NCBI RefSeq assembly: GCF_000209165.1
Contig: NC_009068.1
Coordinates: forward strand, 1,054,001 to 1,118,000
Direction of reading: 5' to 3'
From: Scheffersomyces stipitis CBS 6054
Taxonomy: Eukaryota; Ascomycota; Pichiomycetes; Serinales; Debaryomycetaceae
Length of the DNA stretch: 64,000 nucleotides
Shown: piece by piece, positions 10,893 through 20,486 of the stretch
Numbering within the stretch: the first letter of the stretch is position 1
Layout: every line of letters begins with the position of its first letter
The notes under the pieces: model-generated
Told to the model about the DNA's origin: nothing
The model's input: the letters and a program-made list of their open reading frames with translations, nothing else
The model's database searches: none
Translations under genes and position numbers: made by a program

Positions 10893-12194
10893 ATGATTGC
10901 AAAAGCTGCAGCCGTTGCTGCGTTGTCAATGATAGCCTTCGTCCTCTTAATCCCACCATTCATCTGGTATTGTCGTTGCAGGAACACACCAGCAATCATG
11001 TTGATGTTTTGGTTTCACTTTCTTAATCTCAACACATTCATTAATCTCATGATTTGGAGCGGAGACAACTACGATGAAGTTTGGGACGGTAAAATTTGGT
11101 GTGACATTACGACCAGACTTGAAGCTGCTTCTTCGTCGGGGAAAATTGCCGCTATTTCAGCTATGTCACTTAATCTTTATATGATTCTTTGTGCAAAGAG
11201 TCCAACATTTATAAGACCAGGTTCCAGAAAGAAGTTGATTATCGATTTAAGTATTTGTTTGATCACGCCAATCTTTATCATGTGTACCAACTATATCATC
11301 TTGGCCAACAGGTACGATATTTTCCGTTACCAGGGATGTACTCAAGCTTATGTTGCTTCCGGTGTTACTATTGGGTTGTATTCGATCTGGAATATCGTTT
11401 GGTGTGTGGTTGCTGTCATCTTTGCTTCTTTGACATTGTATGAATACTTCCAGAAGAGGAAAGATGTTATTGATCTATTGAGATGTACTAATTCTGGATT
11501 GAATATCAAGAGATTTGCAAGATTACTTATCTTTAGCTTGCTTGTTATTTTGGCAATGACCCCATTAGCCATCTACTATTTTATAGGGGACCTTCGTGTT
11601 TACCGAGGTAAGTTCAATTGGAAGGAAGTTCATAATGAAATGTGGGGAGAGATTTTATATGCTGACTTCGGTTTCTACCTTTTGTATGACAAATTCGTCA
11701 ATATCGGCTTGTCTTTTATAACCTTCTTCTTATTTGGACTTGGCTCTGACTCCATTTCAACATACAAGAGTATACTTAGCAAATTTGGAATCAGATTTCC
11801 TTCCAAAAACGAAGATCAAGAATTGGGCACTCCTTCAGCAGACTTGCCTTATGTTACAAGATTACCCACTCAAGTCAAGGTTGACAGTCGCAAGTCACAG
11901 TTTTCTGCTGGGTCATCACAGTTGACTAACAATTCGACAATGAATGAATTCACTCGTGAAATCTCGGAAATTGTCAATTATAATACCACTCCAACGACTC
12001 AAACTGATACATTGAAGAGTAACTTCACGATAAATGCTGTTTCTTCTGCTGAACATGATCTAACAGGTATTCTAGATTATGATGGCGATTCAAATGAAGA
12101 GCTAAATCGTATCTTGAATGCAACCACAAGAGATAACTGTGAACAGGGAATATCCTACAGCTACCTGGTTACGCAGAAGCCACCTGACCTTTAA
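10893..12194 (+). CDS. STE3: STE3 a-factor pheromone receptor (class D GPCR)
   Basis: Seven-transmembrane receptor for the lipidated a-factor pheromone, coupled to the mating MAP kinase pathway and made in alpha cells. It has 433 residues with a very short extracellular N-terminus. Conserved Ste3 blocks are visible: IPPFIWYCRCRNTPAIML (TM1-loop-TM2), AIWSGD-like IWSGDNYDEVWDGKIWCDI, the loop FRYQGC, and KRKDVIDLLRCTNSGLNIKRFARLLIF before TM6. The last TM is followed by GLGSDSISTYKSIL. The C-terminal tail (about 140 residues) is Ser/Thr-rich and hydrophilic, suited to phosphorylation-dependent down-regulation. Its presence implies mating competence but says nothing about the mating locus, which is not in the window. 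Confidence 0.92.
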   Translation: MIAKAAAVAALSMIAFVLLIPPFIWYCRCRNTPAIMLMFWFHFLNLNTFINLMIWSGDNYDEVWDGKIWCDITTRLEAASSSGKIAAISAMSLNLYMILCAKSPTFIRPGSRKKLIIDLSICLITPIFIMCTNYIILANRYDIFRYQGCTQAYVASGVTIGLYSIWNIVWCVVAVIFASLTLYEYFQKRKDVIDLLRCTNSGLNIKRFARLLIFSLLVILAMTPLAIYYFIGDLRVYRGKFNWKEVHNEMWGEILYADFGFYLLYDKFVNIGLSFITFFLFGLGSDSISTYKSILSKFGIRFPSKNEDQELGTPSADLPYVTRLPTQVKVDSRKSQFSAGSSQLTNNSTMNEFTREISEIVNYNTTPTTQTDTLKSNFTINAVSSAEHDLTGILDYDGDSNEELNRILNATTRDNCEQGISYSYLVTQKPPDL

Positions 12195-12286
12195 TATTTG
12201 TTTTATTTATCCTTCTTTTAGTCCTACTCTGTACTTCTATCTAAATCGTTAAAATGTGAAAATATATACAAGTTCTATGATGATAT

Positions 12287-13813
12287 TTACAAGTCAAGTA
12301 GTTCGTTAAATTTTTCTGAGAAGGTTTTGGCATTGACCTTCCCTTGTGTTTCTTTCATTGCAAGTCCAATTAAGAATTTGATGCTATTCTTCTGTCCTTT
12401 CTTTATTCTCTCAACTACGTCAGCGTTGTTGGAAATGATTTCCGAGCAAATATCGCTAACTGCATCATTCAAGTCTTCGGTTGACATATCTACTGGGGAC
12501 CCTAGATCGTATTGTACAATTAGGTCCTGAATTGGTTTTCCTTTATCTTCTGGAGTTTGAATAATTTGCAATAGCAAAAGTCTTGCAGATGTTGTAGAAA
12601 TGTTTTTTTCTGCAACTTGCAAAACTAAATCTGCAAGGAAGTTGGCTGGAAGAATATCTAGATCGACTTTCACATTAATCTTCGTAAAGGCTCCCAAGAA
12701 CTCGTGGATGAACCAATTGTTTGCTAGCTTTCCTGAATGGTGTCTGTCAGCAACACTTTTGAACAATTGGAAGTAGTAGTTAAGAGTATCTCTATTCTCG
12801 GTAAGGAATCTTGCATATTTTAATTCCAAGTCGTATGGTTTCGAGGTCAACTTTTGCAATATCTGCTCGGGCAATTCTGGCAAGCTTTCTTTGATATCAG
12901 ACGCAATTGTTGGACTAAGGTTGATAAAGGGTAATTCGGAGTCTGGAACGTACCTATAATCTACAGCATCTTCTTTTAATCTCAAACTCACAGTTTTAGT
13001 TCCAGTCCAGCCTCTTGTCTCCTGAATAATTTTTTCGTTATTCTTGATTGAGTCAACTTGTCTGGTATATTCGTATTTCAATGCATCTTGAATGTCACTA
13101 TTGCTACCCAAATTCTTGATCTCCACTCTAGGATTTCCATTGACGCTGACATTGACGTCGATTCTAATGGCACCAGTCTCTAAATCCCCCGTGCAAATGT
13201 CAAGGTGTCTTACCATAGTCTGGTATTTCTTTACAAATGCTCTTACCTGTTGTAAATCTTCGAAATCTGGTTTGGTGACCAACTCAATTAATGGCATATT
13301 GCTTCTGTTGTAGTCTACTTTCACCGACTTATCAAACTTGTCGTATGTCGTTTTGCCCGTATCTTGTTCTATTTGAATCTGCTCTATATTGATTTTTTTT
13401 GAAGAATTCTTTATCTCGTCAAACTTGGAATTCAATTCTAGGAACCCGTTTTTGGCTATCGGATGATAGTGCTGGGTGATCTGGTAACCTAAGGGCTGAT
13501 CTGGATAGAAATAATGCTTACGATCAAAGGATGAGTTCTGCTGAATTTCGCAATCCAATGCAACTGCAAGCTTCAAAGCCAAATACAATGCTTCTGGATT
13601 CAACTTTGGCTGCGTTCCAGGCAACCCGCAGTCAAAGTAACTGACCTTAGAATTGGGTGTAGAGTAGAAACTGGTAGGAGACAAAGAAAAGAGTTTGTAC
13701 TTGGTCTTCAACTGTGTATGTATTTCGATCCCACATTTGAACTTGTAGTTGGGGTCAAGTTTAAACTTACTCAACCATGTGGATGAAGTATGGAATAGTC
13801 GTATAGACCTCAT
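12287..13813 (-). CDS. PET112: PET112, mitochondrial GatB subunit of glutamyl-tRNA(Gln) amidotransferase
   Basis: B subunit of the mitochondrial Glu-tRNA(Gln) amidotransferase (GatFAB in yeast), which converts mischarged Glu-tRNA(Gln) to Gln-tRNA(Gln). The start chosen (complement of 13811-13813) gives 508 residues beginning MRSIRLFHTSSTWLSKFKL, a good mitochondrial presequence. The frame is open further upstream but without an ATG. GatB signatures are present: KCGIEIHTQLKTK, FDCGLPGTQPKLN, YFYPDQPLGYQITQH and RIDVNVSVNG. The C-terminal YqeY-like tail is present. It converges on STE3, with 92 bp between the two stop codons. Confidence 0.92.
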   Translation of the reverse strand: MRSIRLFHTSSTWLSKFKLDPNYKFKCGIEIHTQLKTKYKLFSLSPTSFYSTPNSKVSYFDCGLPGTQPKLNPEALYLALKLAVALDCEIQQNSSFDRKHYFYPDQPLGYQITQHYHPIAKNGFLELNSKFDEIKNSSKKINIEQIQIEQDTGKTTYDKFDKSVKVDYNRSNMPLIELVTKPDFEDLQQVRAFVKKYQTMVRHLDICTGDLETGAIRIDVNVSVNGNPRVEIKNLGSNSDIQDALKYEYTRQVDSIKNNEKIIQETRGWTGTKTVSLRLKEDAVDYRYVPDSELPFINLSPTIASDIKESLPELPEQILQKLTSKPYDLELKYARFLTENRDTLNYYFQLFKSVADRHHSGKLANNWFIHEFLGAFTKINVKVDLDILPANFLADLVLQVAEKNISTTSARLLLLQIIQTPEDKGKPIQDLIVQYDLGSPVDMSTEDLNDAVSDICSEIISNNADVVERIKKGQKNSIKFLIGLAMKETQGKVNAKTFSEKFNELLDL

Positions 13814-14373
13814 GACCTCATTTAGATAACTTATATGGTCTCTATGGTGAAAAATGTCTTTTCTTCTCAATATATTGCAAAATTTAGAATTCTTGAATGA
13901 AATAATAGGTATATTATTACGTGCAGGCTTAAGATTATTAAATGATTGCAAAGTTCAGACTCCATTAGCTAAGGATGACAAAATGAAGGCTTTTGAGAAG
14001 GAAACTGAGGCTGGCGAAGATGCTACTATAATGAGTGAATACGATTTCAGCTTTTGTTGAAGTAGTTTTGAACTTAGTTTTTCAAATATGCTCAATTAAT
14101 GCTATTTTCCATAGTTTTATTGTCAACTTTGTAAATATACAGATATATCACCTTTATCTTATTTTTGAACAAGAAGAGTCTTTAGCAATAGAAGGTTGAT
14201 AGTCATAAACCCACACGAAGATGTATAAATACCATTTTCTCTATTATGGACCTGATTTGGTTCAAACATGATTTCAAAGAAAAAAATTGTAGGTTGTTAT
14301 GTATTGCGGTATGGGTGTTGCACGTGATATACAAACGACGTGATAAATCGACTGACATCCTCACACACGAAAT
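13814..14373. other. Intergenic region PET112 to the tRNA pair
   Basis: 560 bp. Contains the PET112 promoter and, near its right end, a CACGTGAT box at 14321-14326, about 50 bp upstream of tRNA-Asn. Nothing else recognised. Confidence 0.6.
14321..14326. promoter_or_regulatory. CACGTG box upstream of the tRNA pair
   Basis: CACGTGAT, 48-53 bp before the mature 5' end of tRNA-Asn. Confidence 0.4.
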
Positions 14374-14447
14374 GACTCCGTGGCCAAGCTGGCTAAGGCG
14401 TAAGACTGTTAATCTTGAGATCGTGAGTTCGATCCTCACCGGGGTCG
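14374..14447 (+). tRNA. tRNA-Asn(GUU)
   Basis: 74-nt tRNA with acceptor GACTCCG paired to CGGGGTC and discriminator G. The anticodon loop CTGTTAA carries GTT, and the T arm is GTGAGTTCGATCCTCAC. A box and B box promoter sequences are intact. There is no intron. It is followed only by a four-T run, then by tRNA-Thr 14 bp downstream. Confidence 0.95.
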
Positions 14448-14461
14448 TTCGAATTTTCAAT

Positions 14462-14534
14462 GCCTTTATGGCCAAGTTGGTAAGGCACCTCACTAGTAAT
14501 GAGGAGATCGTCAGTTCGAATCTGGCTGAAGGCA
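14462..14534 (+). tRNA. tRNA-Thr(AGU)
   Basis: 73-nt tRNA with acceptor GCCTTTA paired to TGAAGGC and discriminator A. The anticodon loop CTAGTAA carries AGT; D and T arms closely resemble yeast tRNA-Thr(AGU). No intron. A six-T run at about 14538-14543 is a strong pol III terminator. It lies 14 bp after tRNA-Asn in the same orientation. Confidence 0.95.
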
Positions 14535-14674
14535 TTACTTTTTTGTATCTGGAGGATACAAACAACGAATAGACCCCAGAGTTTATTTCGGTGGATGTGG
14601 GTTGACTAATCTACAAGTATCTACCATTTTCTCAGTTATAGCATCCATTTTTAAGCATATCTAGCAAAGGCGTC

Positions 14675-15281
<607 letters not shown>

Positions 15282-17191
15282 GTTCTATTGTATAAGTGTA
15301 TGGGAGAAAAGAAGGAACCTGAACAATTAACTGAAAAATCAGATTCCTATAGTATTACAATTCCTTACTAAGTGGAGAGCGGCCGGGTAATGGTGGACGC
15401 TGTCATCATGCAGGCATTTTGAAATGGTGCAGATAAAGCTTTTGGTTGCGAATTTCTGCGAGGATCGGAATTGAGTTTTCTATCTAATGCAAATATGGAG
15501 TCTGCAGTGAAGCAGAAAACAGCCACAGCAATCACAAGTGCTGGTATGAAACATAGCAGACGAATAAAAGAGATCAGATTTGTATCGATTTTCTTTAATA
15601 AGATCTGGAATGCTGAAACAAGCACGAAGAACAGCTTGAGGTAGTAGCTATTACATTTATTCACTATTGAATGAGGTTCAAAAACGTAGTAATGACTCTA
15701 AAACTAGTTTAATAAACTTCTGATTCCAATCGAAGCTGTTCGACACAGCATATTCTATATTCATGTGCAAGGAAACTGGCGTTCTTCGTTCTAGATTGCC
15801 CTAGGAAGCTTGAATTTGCCAAGGGGTTACCCGCCCCTGACACCAGTATAGAAAAAACTTTCCAGCACTTTTATACTTTGGTTCTAGCGAAGAAGAGAAG
15901 GTGTAGAGACATGGAGAACTGGCAAAGTGCTTTGTGAACTCAGGCGAGTTCACATGGGACTGGCTATGGTATGTGCTCCCATGCTATGGTATGTGCTTTT
16001 TGCTTCGAAAAGCAGCGTTTTAGTGATGATATTGTTACTTCTTACTATCAAATGATGTTACAATATGGATATAACATACAAAATAGTCTTTCACCCCTAT
16101 CTGAAGAACGCTGAAACCGAGATATGAATAGTACTAACAGACGAAAAGAAAAACACGACGAAATACAATATTTGTTAAGCGGAGACGTTGACGAATTATA
16201 AATGTCTGTAGACTCTAGTTCTAGACTTAGTTGTAGACAGTGATAGATTTCTGTGAGCTTTCTAAGTAGATAATTTCTCGAAGTGAGCTTAGTGGACAAG
16301 CCAGTAGCACAGAGCTATTATCGTTTCGAATGTTTACCTGATTACAGTACTTTGTCAATTCTGGTATACTGCACTTCTTACTAAACTACATAAACACAAT
16401 ACCGTAGGAAAACTGGCCGATATGATCCAACATCTTCGACCCCGCAACAAGGCCTTTTGTTGGCTCTGGGCACAGTGCTCTCTGTAGTGGACAGTCCCAA
16501 CTTTTGTCACATTCTGGTTCGTAGTCAACAATGCAGTGTGCTCGGGTTAGAACGAAAGCCAGGTAGTCGATCCGAAGGGCATCTCATCGTTCTCAATCTT
16601 GATTCGGTGCAGCTCGTGCCGTGGGCGTTCCCATTTGAGTAAAATTCCCAGAGATCCGAATTCGCACCAAACTGGATCTCGCATACGAGCCAACAGAAAT
16701 TCTACGATGAGGAGGCAAAGCTGACTATGGAGCCATTTTGTAATTTGTAGTTTGAACTGAGGTTAATGGATTCAATGTCCGAGTAGCCCTGACTCATCCA
16801 ACATATACGTTAACTCCACAGAGTGCAATTTTCCATCCATTGCATCATCGAAGTCACGTCCCAGACTCTAACTCTCTACGCCAATCTCCCGTTTATCCCT
16901 CGCATTGTTCGCCCATCGCGCACGTGACCTTATCTAACGAAGATCGCTAAAAACTGTGATTGTGGTGGAGTCAGGCTGACCGAACTGATTAAGCACAAAA
17001 CAACAATACCACTCATCTCTTGGACAAATATTTTAGAATAGTTCTCGTTTTCTTTTCGAATAGTCTCGGTATTCCCAGAGATTTGCACCTATAATTCTTT
17101 TGTTGTAGTCGTTCTATAAGATCGTGATACCTATCCACCTCGTTTTTGTGGCCTTATCTTGTCACCATCTGGGCTCTATCTCCGACCCGCC
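15282..17191. other. 1.9-kb gene-free stretch between RIB4 and the acidic protein gene
   Basis: No convincing protein gene; the open frames here are short and lack ATG starts or similarity. Visible structure: a perfect 9-bp hairpin with a 4-nt loop at 15933-15954, a 15-bp direct repeat at 15963-15977 and 15983-15997 containing GTATGT, and a TACTAAC at 16129-16135. A CACGTGAC box lies at 16921-16926, 266 bp before the next start codon. A non-coding RNA is possible but unproven. Confidence 0.5.
16921..16926. promoter_or_regulatory. CACGTG box upstream of the acidic protein gene
   Basis: CACGTGAC, 266-271 bp upstream of the ATG at 17192. Confidence 0.45.
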
Positions 17192-18331
17192 ATGTCCATC
17201 AACCCAACCATGAAGTACACAACCGTGCCCTACAAGCCCAGTGGGCTGAAGGTCAACGGAAACAACAGCAATGAAAACGGAAACGAAAACGAAAATGAAA
17301 GCAGTTCAGGCAATATTAACAATTCTAGTTCCAATACTAAGAATGTCACAGCCAAGAAGAAGAGAAACAGAGCCAGAGGCAATGCCCATGGCAACCAACA
17401 ATATGATGCTACTTCGTCTATTTTCTCAGACTACGACGACTTGGATTTGCATGAAGACGACAACTCGCTGTATATCTTGTTTAATCCCATTAAACCTTCG
17501 GCCAGAGCTGGAAACACAGAGTCTGATATCTTATCTTTGACTGATACTCTGAACACACATGATAACGTGTACTACTCAGATGAAGACGAGGAGTATTCAG
17601 ACGAGGAAGAAGCCGATGCAGACATAGAGCGAGATGTCGCAGTCCGTGATGTCATCGAAGAAGATGACGAAGAGCATGATATAGACGAGTCTCACTATAG
17701 AGGCAACTCCAGATGGAAGAGACACCTCGATTCGACTATCACGCGCAGCGAACCCATAGTCAACAACAACAGCCTTCTGAACAAGATACAGAGCTGGTAC
17801 CAGCTGTCGATGTCAGAGCACGCCTTTGTGGACGACAATATCGCCAGCTGGAACCTTGACGAGAACTTGATGGAAACCAGTAGAGAAGTAGAGGTGGCAG
17901 TAGAAAGCCAAGATCCCACCAATAAATTGCTTCTCAACCAGTTCTATGGCGACGAGTTGTTCAAGTACTTTGATCAAGACGAGTTGGACAAGTTCCGCAA
18001 GTTCAACAAGTTGATCGATATCAGAAAGTTCTTGTTGGAAAAGAATAATTCGGCAGCTACAGGTGCTGCACCTTCAGCATTGAGTCAGTTGATCTACAAG
18101 TTGTTACTTTTGAACAGAAAGAACACAGAAACGGTTATAGACACTAATATGGAATTTGCTGGCTTTGCTGGCATGACAGACTACGTTAATTACATGAGCA
18201 ATACAGCAAATATTCCGGCCAGATCGGTGTTGGTTCATCCTACGACATTCTCAGACACTACAGGAGGCTCGTCGTTGGTATTATGTGGAGGTGTAGGCTT
18301 TGGTGGAAGTGCTTCGTGGAATGATATATAG
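17192..18331 (+). CDS. Unidentified acidic, low-complexity protein
   Basis: 379 residues from the first ATG in the frame; the frame is open 33 bp further upstream but only from a TTG. I do not recognise it. The N-terminus is Asn/Ser/Glu-rich, followed by a basic stretch AKKKRNRARG that could be a nuclear localisation signal. Next come a short hydrophobic/acidic block SIFSDYDDLDLHEDDNSLYI and a strongly acidic region (residues about 130-170). A more ordered C-terminal half follows, with SWYQLSMSEHAFVDDNIASW and FYGDELFKYFDQDELDKFRKF. The C-terminus is Gly-rich and ends SASWNDI. No transmembrane segment. The ordered blocks are probably conserved among related yeasts. Confidence 0.7.
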   Translation: MSINPTMKYTTVPYKPSGLKVNGNNSNENGNENENESSSGNINNSSSNTKNVTAKKKRNRARGNAHGNQQYDATSSIFSDYDDLDLHEDDNSLYILFNPIKPSARAGNTESDILSLTDTLNTHDNVYYSDEDEEYSDEEEADADIERDVAVRDVIEEDDEEHDIDESHYRGNSRWKRHLDSTITRSEPIVNNNSLLNKIQSWYQLSMSEHAFVDDNIASWNLDENLMETSREVEVAVESQDPTNKLLLNQFYGDELFKYFDQDELDKFRKFNKLIDIRKFLLEKNNSAATGAAPSALSQLIYKLLLLNRKNTETVIDTNMEFAGFAGMTDYVNYMSNTANIPARSVLVHPTTFSDTTGGSSLVLCGGVGFGGSASWNDI

Positions 18332-19362
18332 AATATCGTCTTGTACACTATGTGTGATAGAAGGTCAAAGGCCAATGGTAGAGTCATTTGGGTATTATAT
18401 TTTACGCTGGTCGGTATGGTTTGCGAGTATGTGTAGAATTGGATAATAATCTATACTATAAGAATAATGATATGACATTGTATGTTTGTGGTCAAGATTA
18501 GAACATTTTTTTCAAACTAGTGGCTAGAGTTTTCAAACCCAAAGGAACTCGAACGGATCATAGACTCTTTGTTCACACGAGCGACATAGAATTTTCCTAT
18601 TATCAAATTTTTAATACTCATGCCACGGACATATATATCGGCAACTGTATTACTGTAACTGATTTTTGAAGCAAGACTTTGTTCCTTTGCCTTGCTTCTA
18701 AAAAATAACGGAACCGGACTTTCAAATGACACATTTTTTTGCGGCAATTCTTGACTTCTTTTATTGCGAGGGCTGCAACTTTTTGGTGGGAGAATAGTCA
18801 ATATGTTATAGCTATGGATAATGGAAACAAAATGTATAGACAACTTTCTTGCAAGTGAACAAGTATGGGTACCACCTTACAAGGTATCGATCATATGAGT
18901 AGTTGATTTTATTCAAGTCCAAAAATGATAACTATTGAGCCAGAGATGGCTGTGGAAACATGTTTTAGCTACAAGAATCAAACGAACGAAGTAGTTGTTG
19001 CATAAGATGTCGATATAGACGAAGAAACTGTAGTGCCACAACTAAAAGAGCCGTACATTGCGATAACGCTACCAAATAATGACTTCGGATAGTAGAAGGA
19101 GCGTTTAAGCATACGACGCAGAGAAGGTGTGTATTACAAATTGATTACACCTAAAATACGACTTGCTCTATCTTTTCTCGTTAAACAGGGCACTCACTAT
19201 CTCAATCTTCCTACACCGTGTGTGTATAACTTAGAGTGGTAGACAGTAGGCATGCAATCCTGCTCAACTTCATAGCATGTAATTTTGAGCCCTTTCAGTA
19301 AGGAATTACATATCTAACAACAATAGTTTGAATTGGTTGGTATTTTTACCGAAGAGTGAAAT
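18332..19362. other. Gene-free stretch downstream of the PNGase A-like relic
   Basis: About 1 kb with many stops in all frames. It lies immediately 3' (on the minus strand) of the first PNGase A-like relic, where the rest of that gene should be. I cannot recognise the missing part; a 108-codon open frame at 18517-18843 has no ATG start and no clear similarity. Confidence 0.5.
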
Positions 19363-19932
19363 TTACTTGGAAATATCTTTACTGGTGCTTGAATAGGTTG
19401 TGGTGTCTGACTTAGAAAGAGGTGTGGAGGTTCTCCATACTGGACGACCGTCGATGGAGATTTCAATCACATTGACATTGTCGGTATCGTCATCATTGTT
19501 GGTGAAGTTTAATGTCAAAAAAACAGTGTCAAATTCGAAGTCATAAAACTTAGAGAAAGTAGCACTCAAACCATTTGCTAATTTCTGTTTCTCGTAGACC
19601 GTAGTATTCATGACTTTTGCCTCCAAATCCTTTCATAATGGTTTTCGATTACTTGCATAGGTTCACCATCAATTGGAGTCAATGAAACCCATTCATCTTC
19701 GTAATATCCAAAGGGTCTGATGGAATCGTTTGAATAGTGGTATCGAGCAAACAAATAGAAGCAAAATGAAAGCAATGATAGAATAATACTAATGATGACA
19801 CTTAGACATCTATTGATTGAAAGGCAAAAGCCGACTAGAGACATCTAAAGCACTTCGGTAGTATTTGTTATCTTGGAAGTAGTAGGTATCTCTTTCAGAC
19901 ACTATTTCATCCTTAAACTCTTCTTCTGACAT
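19346..19932 (-). pseudogene. Relic A of a PNGase A-like (peptide N-glycanase A family) gene
   Basis: Decayed 5' part of a type II membrane protein. From the ATG at 19932 it reads MSEEEFKDEIVSERDTYYFQ, then shifts frame near 19850 into a transmembrane segment (VIISIILSLLSFCFYLFA) and an ectodomain start. It shifts back near 19630 and continues through KFYDFEFDTVFLTLNFTN and VIEISIDGRPVWRTSTP to DISK. A TAA at 19363-19365 follows, and similarity (ISLFGK) continues briefly past it. The block with LNFT, then VWRTSTP, then a KD(V/I)(T/S)K segment is the signature of fungal/plant peptide-N-glycosidase A-type proteins. Two compensating frameshifts, one nonsense codon and loss of about two thirds of the gene make it non-functional. 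The family assignment rests on remembered motifs. Confidence 0.62.
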
Positions 19933-20159
19933 TTTGACGTGTCGAGAAGAAAATATTTCAAATATAGTTTCAAAAAGACAACTGAAATTTGTTACTATAT
20001 TTGAATGATTGCAACTAGGCGAGAGGCTCAAAAAATATTTCTAAGCCAATTCTTATCAGGGAAAAAAATACTCCCCACAGAGTATCACAGGAGTAACAAG
20101 CTGTATTTGCTTAACCATTTTATAGTACAGTATTACACAATTGGTACTCCAGGACGGTA

Positions 20160-20486
20160 CGAATGTAAACAATTTCTAGTTACTTGGGTGTATCGAAGGA
20201 GATTTCTACACCATCATTGGTGAAATTCAAAGTAGATTAATCAGAGTCAAATTCAAAAGCCTGGACTTTCCAAGGCAAGAGCCGACACTGTCTACTACCT
20301 TGGTAATGTCTTCCAATAATACAATATCAGTTGCACTCAAAACATCGTCTTGAGGGTTTTGCCAGACATTCAATATTAATTGACAACAGCGAAGTGGTTT
20401 TATATACTATTATCACGTCCCCACAAAATCGGAACCACTTCAACAACTGCAGATGAGACAAAGAAGACACAAACCAAAAATAGCAT
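20160..20486 (-). pseudogene. Relic B, second PNGase A-like gene remnant with signal peptide
   Basis: From the ATG at 20486 the minus strand reads a signal peptide-like MLFLVCVFFVSSAVVEV, then WGRDNSI and a stop. In another frame it continues as WQNPQDDVLSATDIVLLEDI, and in a third as LPWKVQAFEFDSD, a stop, then STLNFTNDGVEIS. The last piece aligns with FEFDTVFLTLNFTN of relic A, so both derive from the same gene family. At least two frame changes and two nonsense codons are visible; nothing recognisable remains downstream. A TATA-like ATATAAATA lies just upstream (20523-20531 on the plus strand). Confidence 0.5.

Noticed and set aside
13814..13951. Longer PET112 N-terminus
   Set aside because: The frame has no ATG above 13813, and the 13813 start gives a good mitochondrial presequence.
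14203..14572. Open frames of 120 and 108 codons on both strands over the tRNA pair
   Set aside because: They are readings through tRNA sequence, not genes.
15368..15664. 98-codon hydrophobic open frame on the minus strand
   Set aside because: Begins with GTG, not ATG, and shows no family similarity; treated as chance.
15968..16190. Small spliced gene using GTATGT (15968 or 15988) and TACTAAC (16129) giving a short basic peptide
   Set aside because: The first AG is only 1 nt after the branch site and the peptide resembles no known small ribosomal protein; kept only as a possible non-coding RNA signal.
18517..18843. 108-codon minus-strand frame downstream of relic A, considered as the remainder of the PNGase A-like gene
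   Set aside because: No ATG and no motif I can match to that family.
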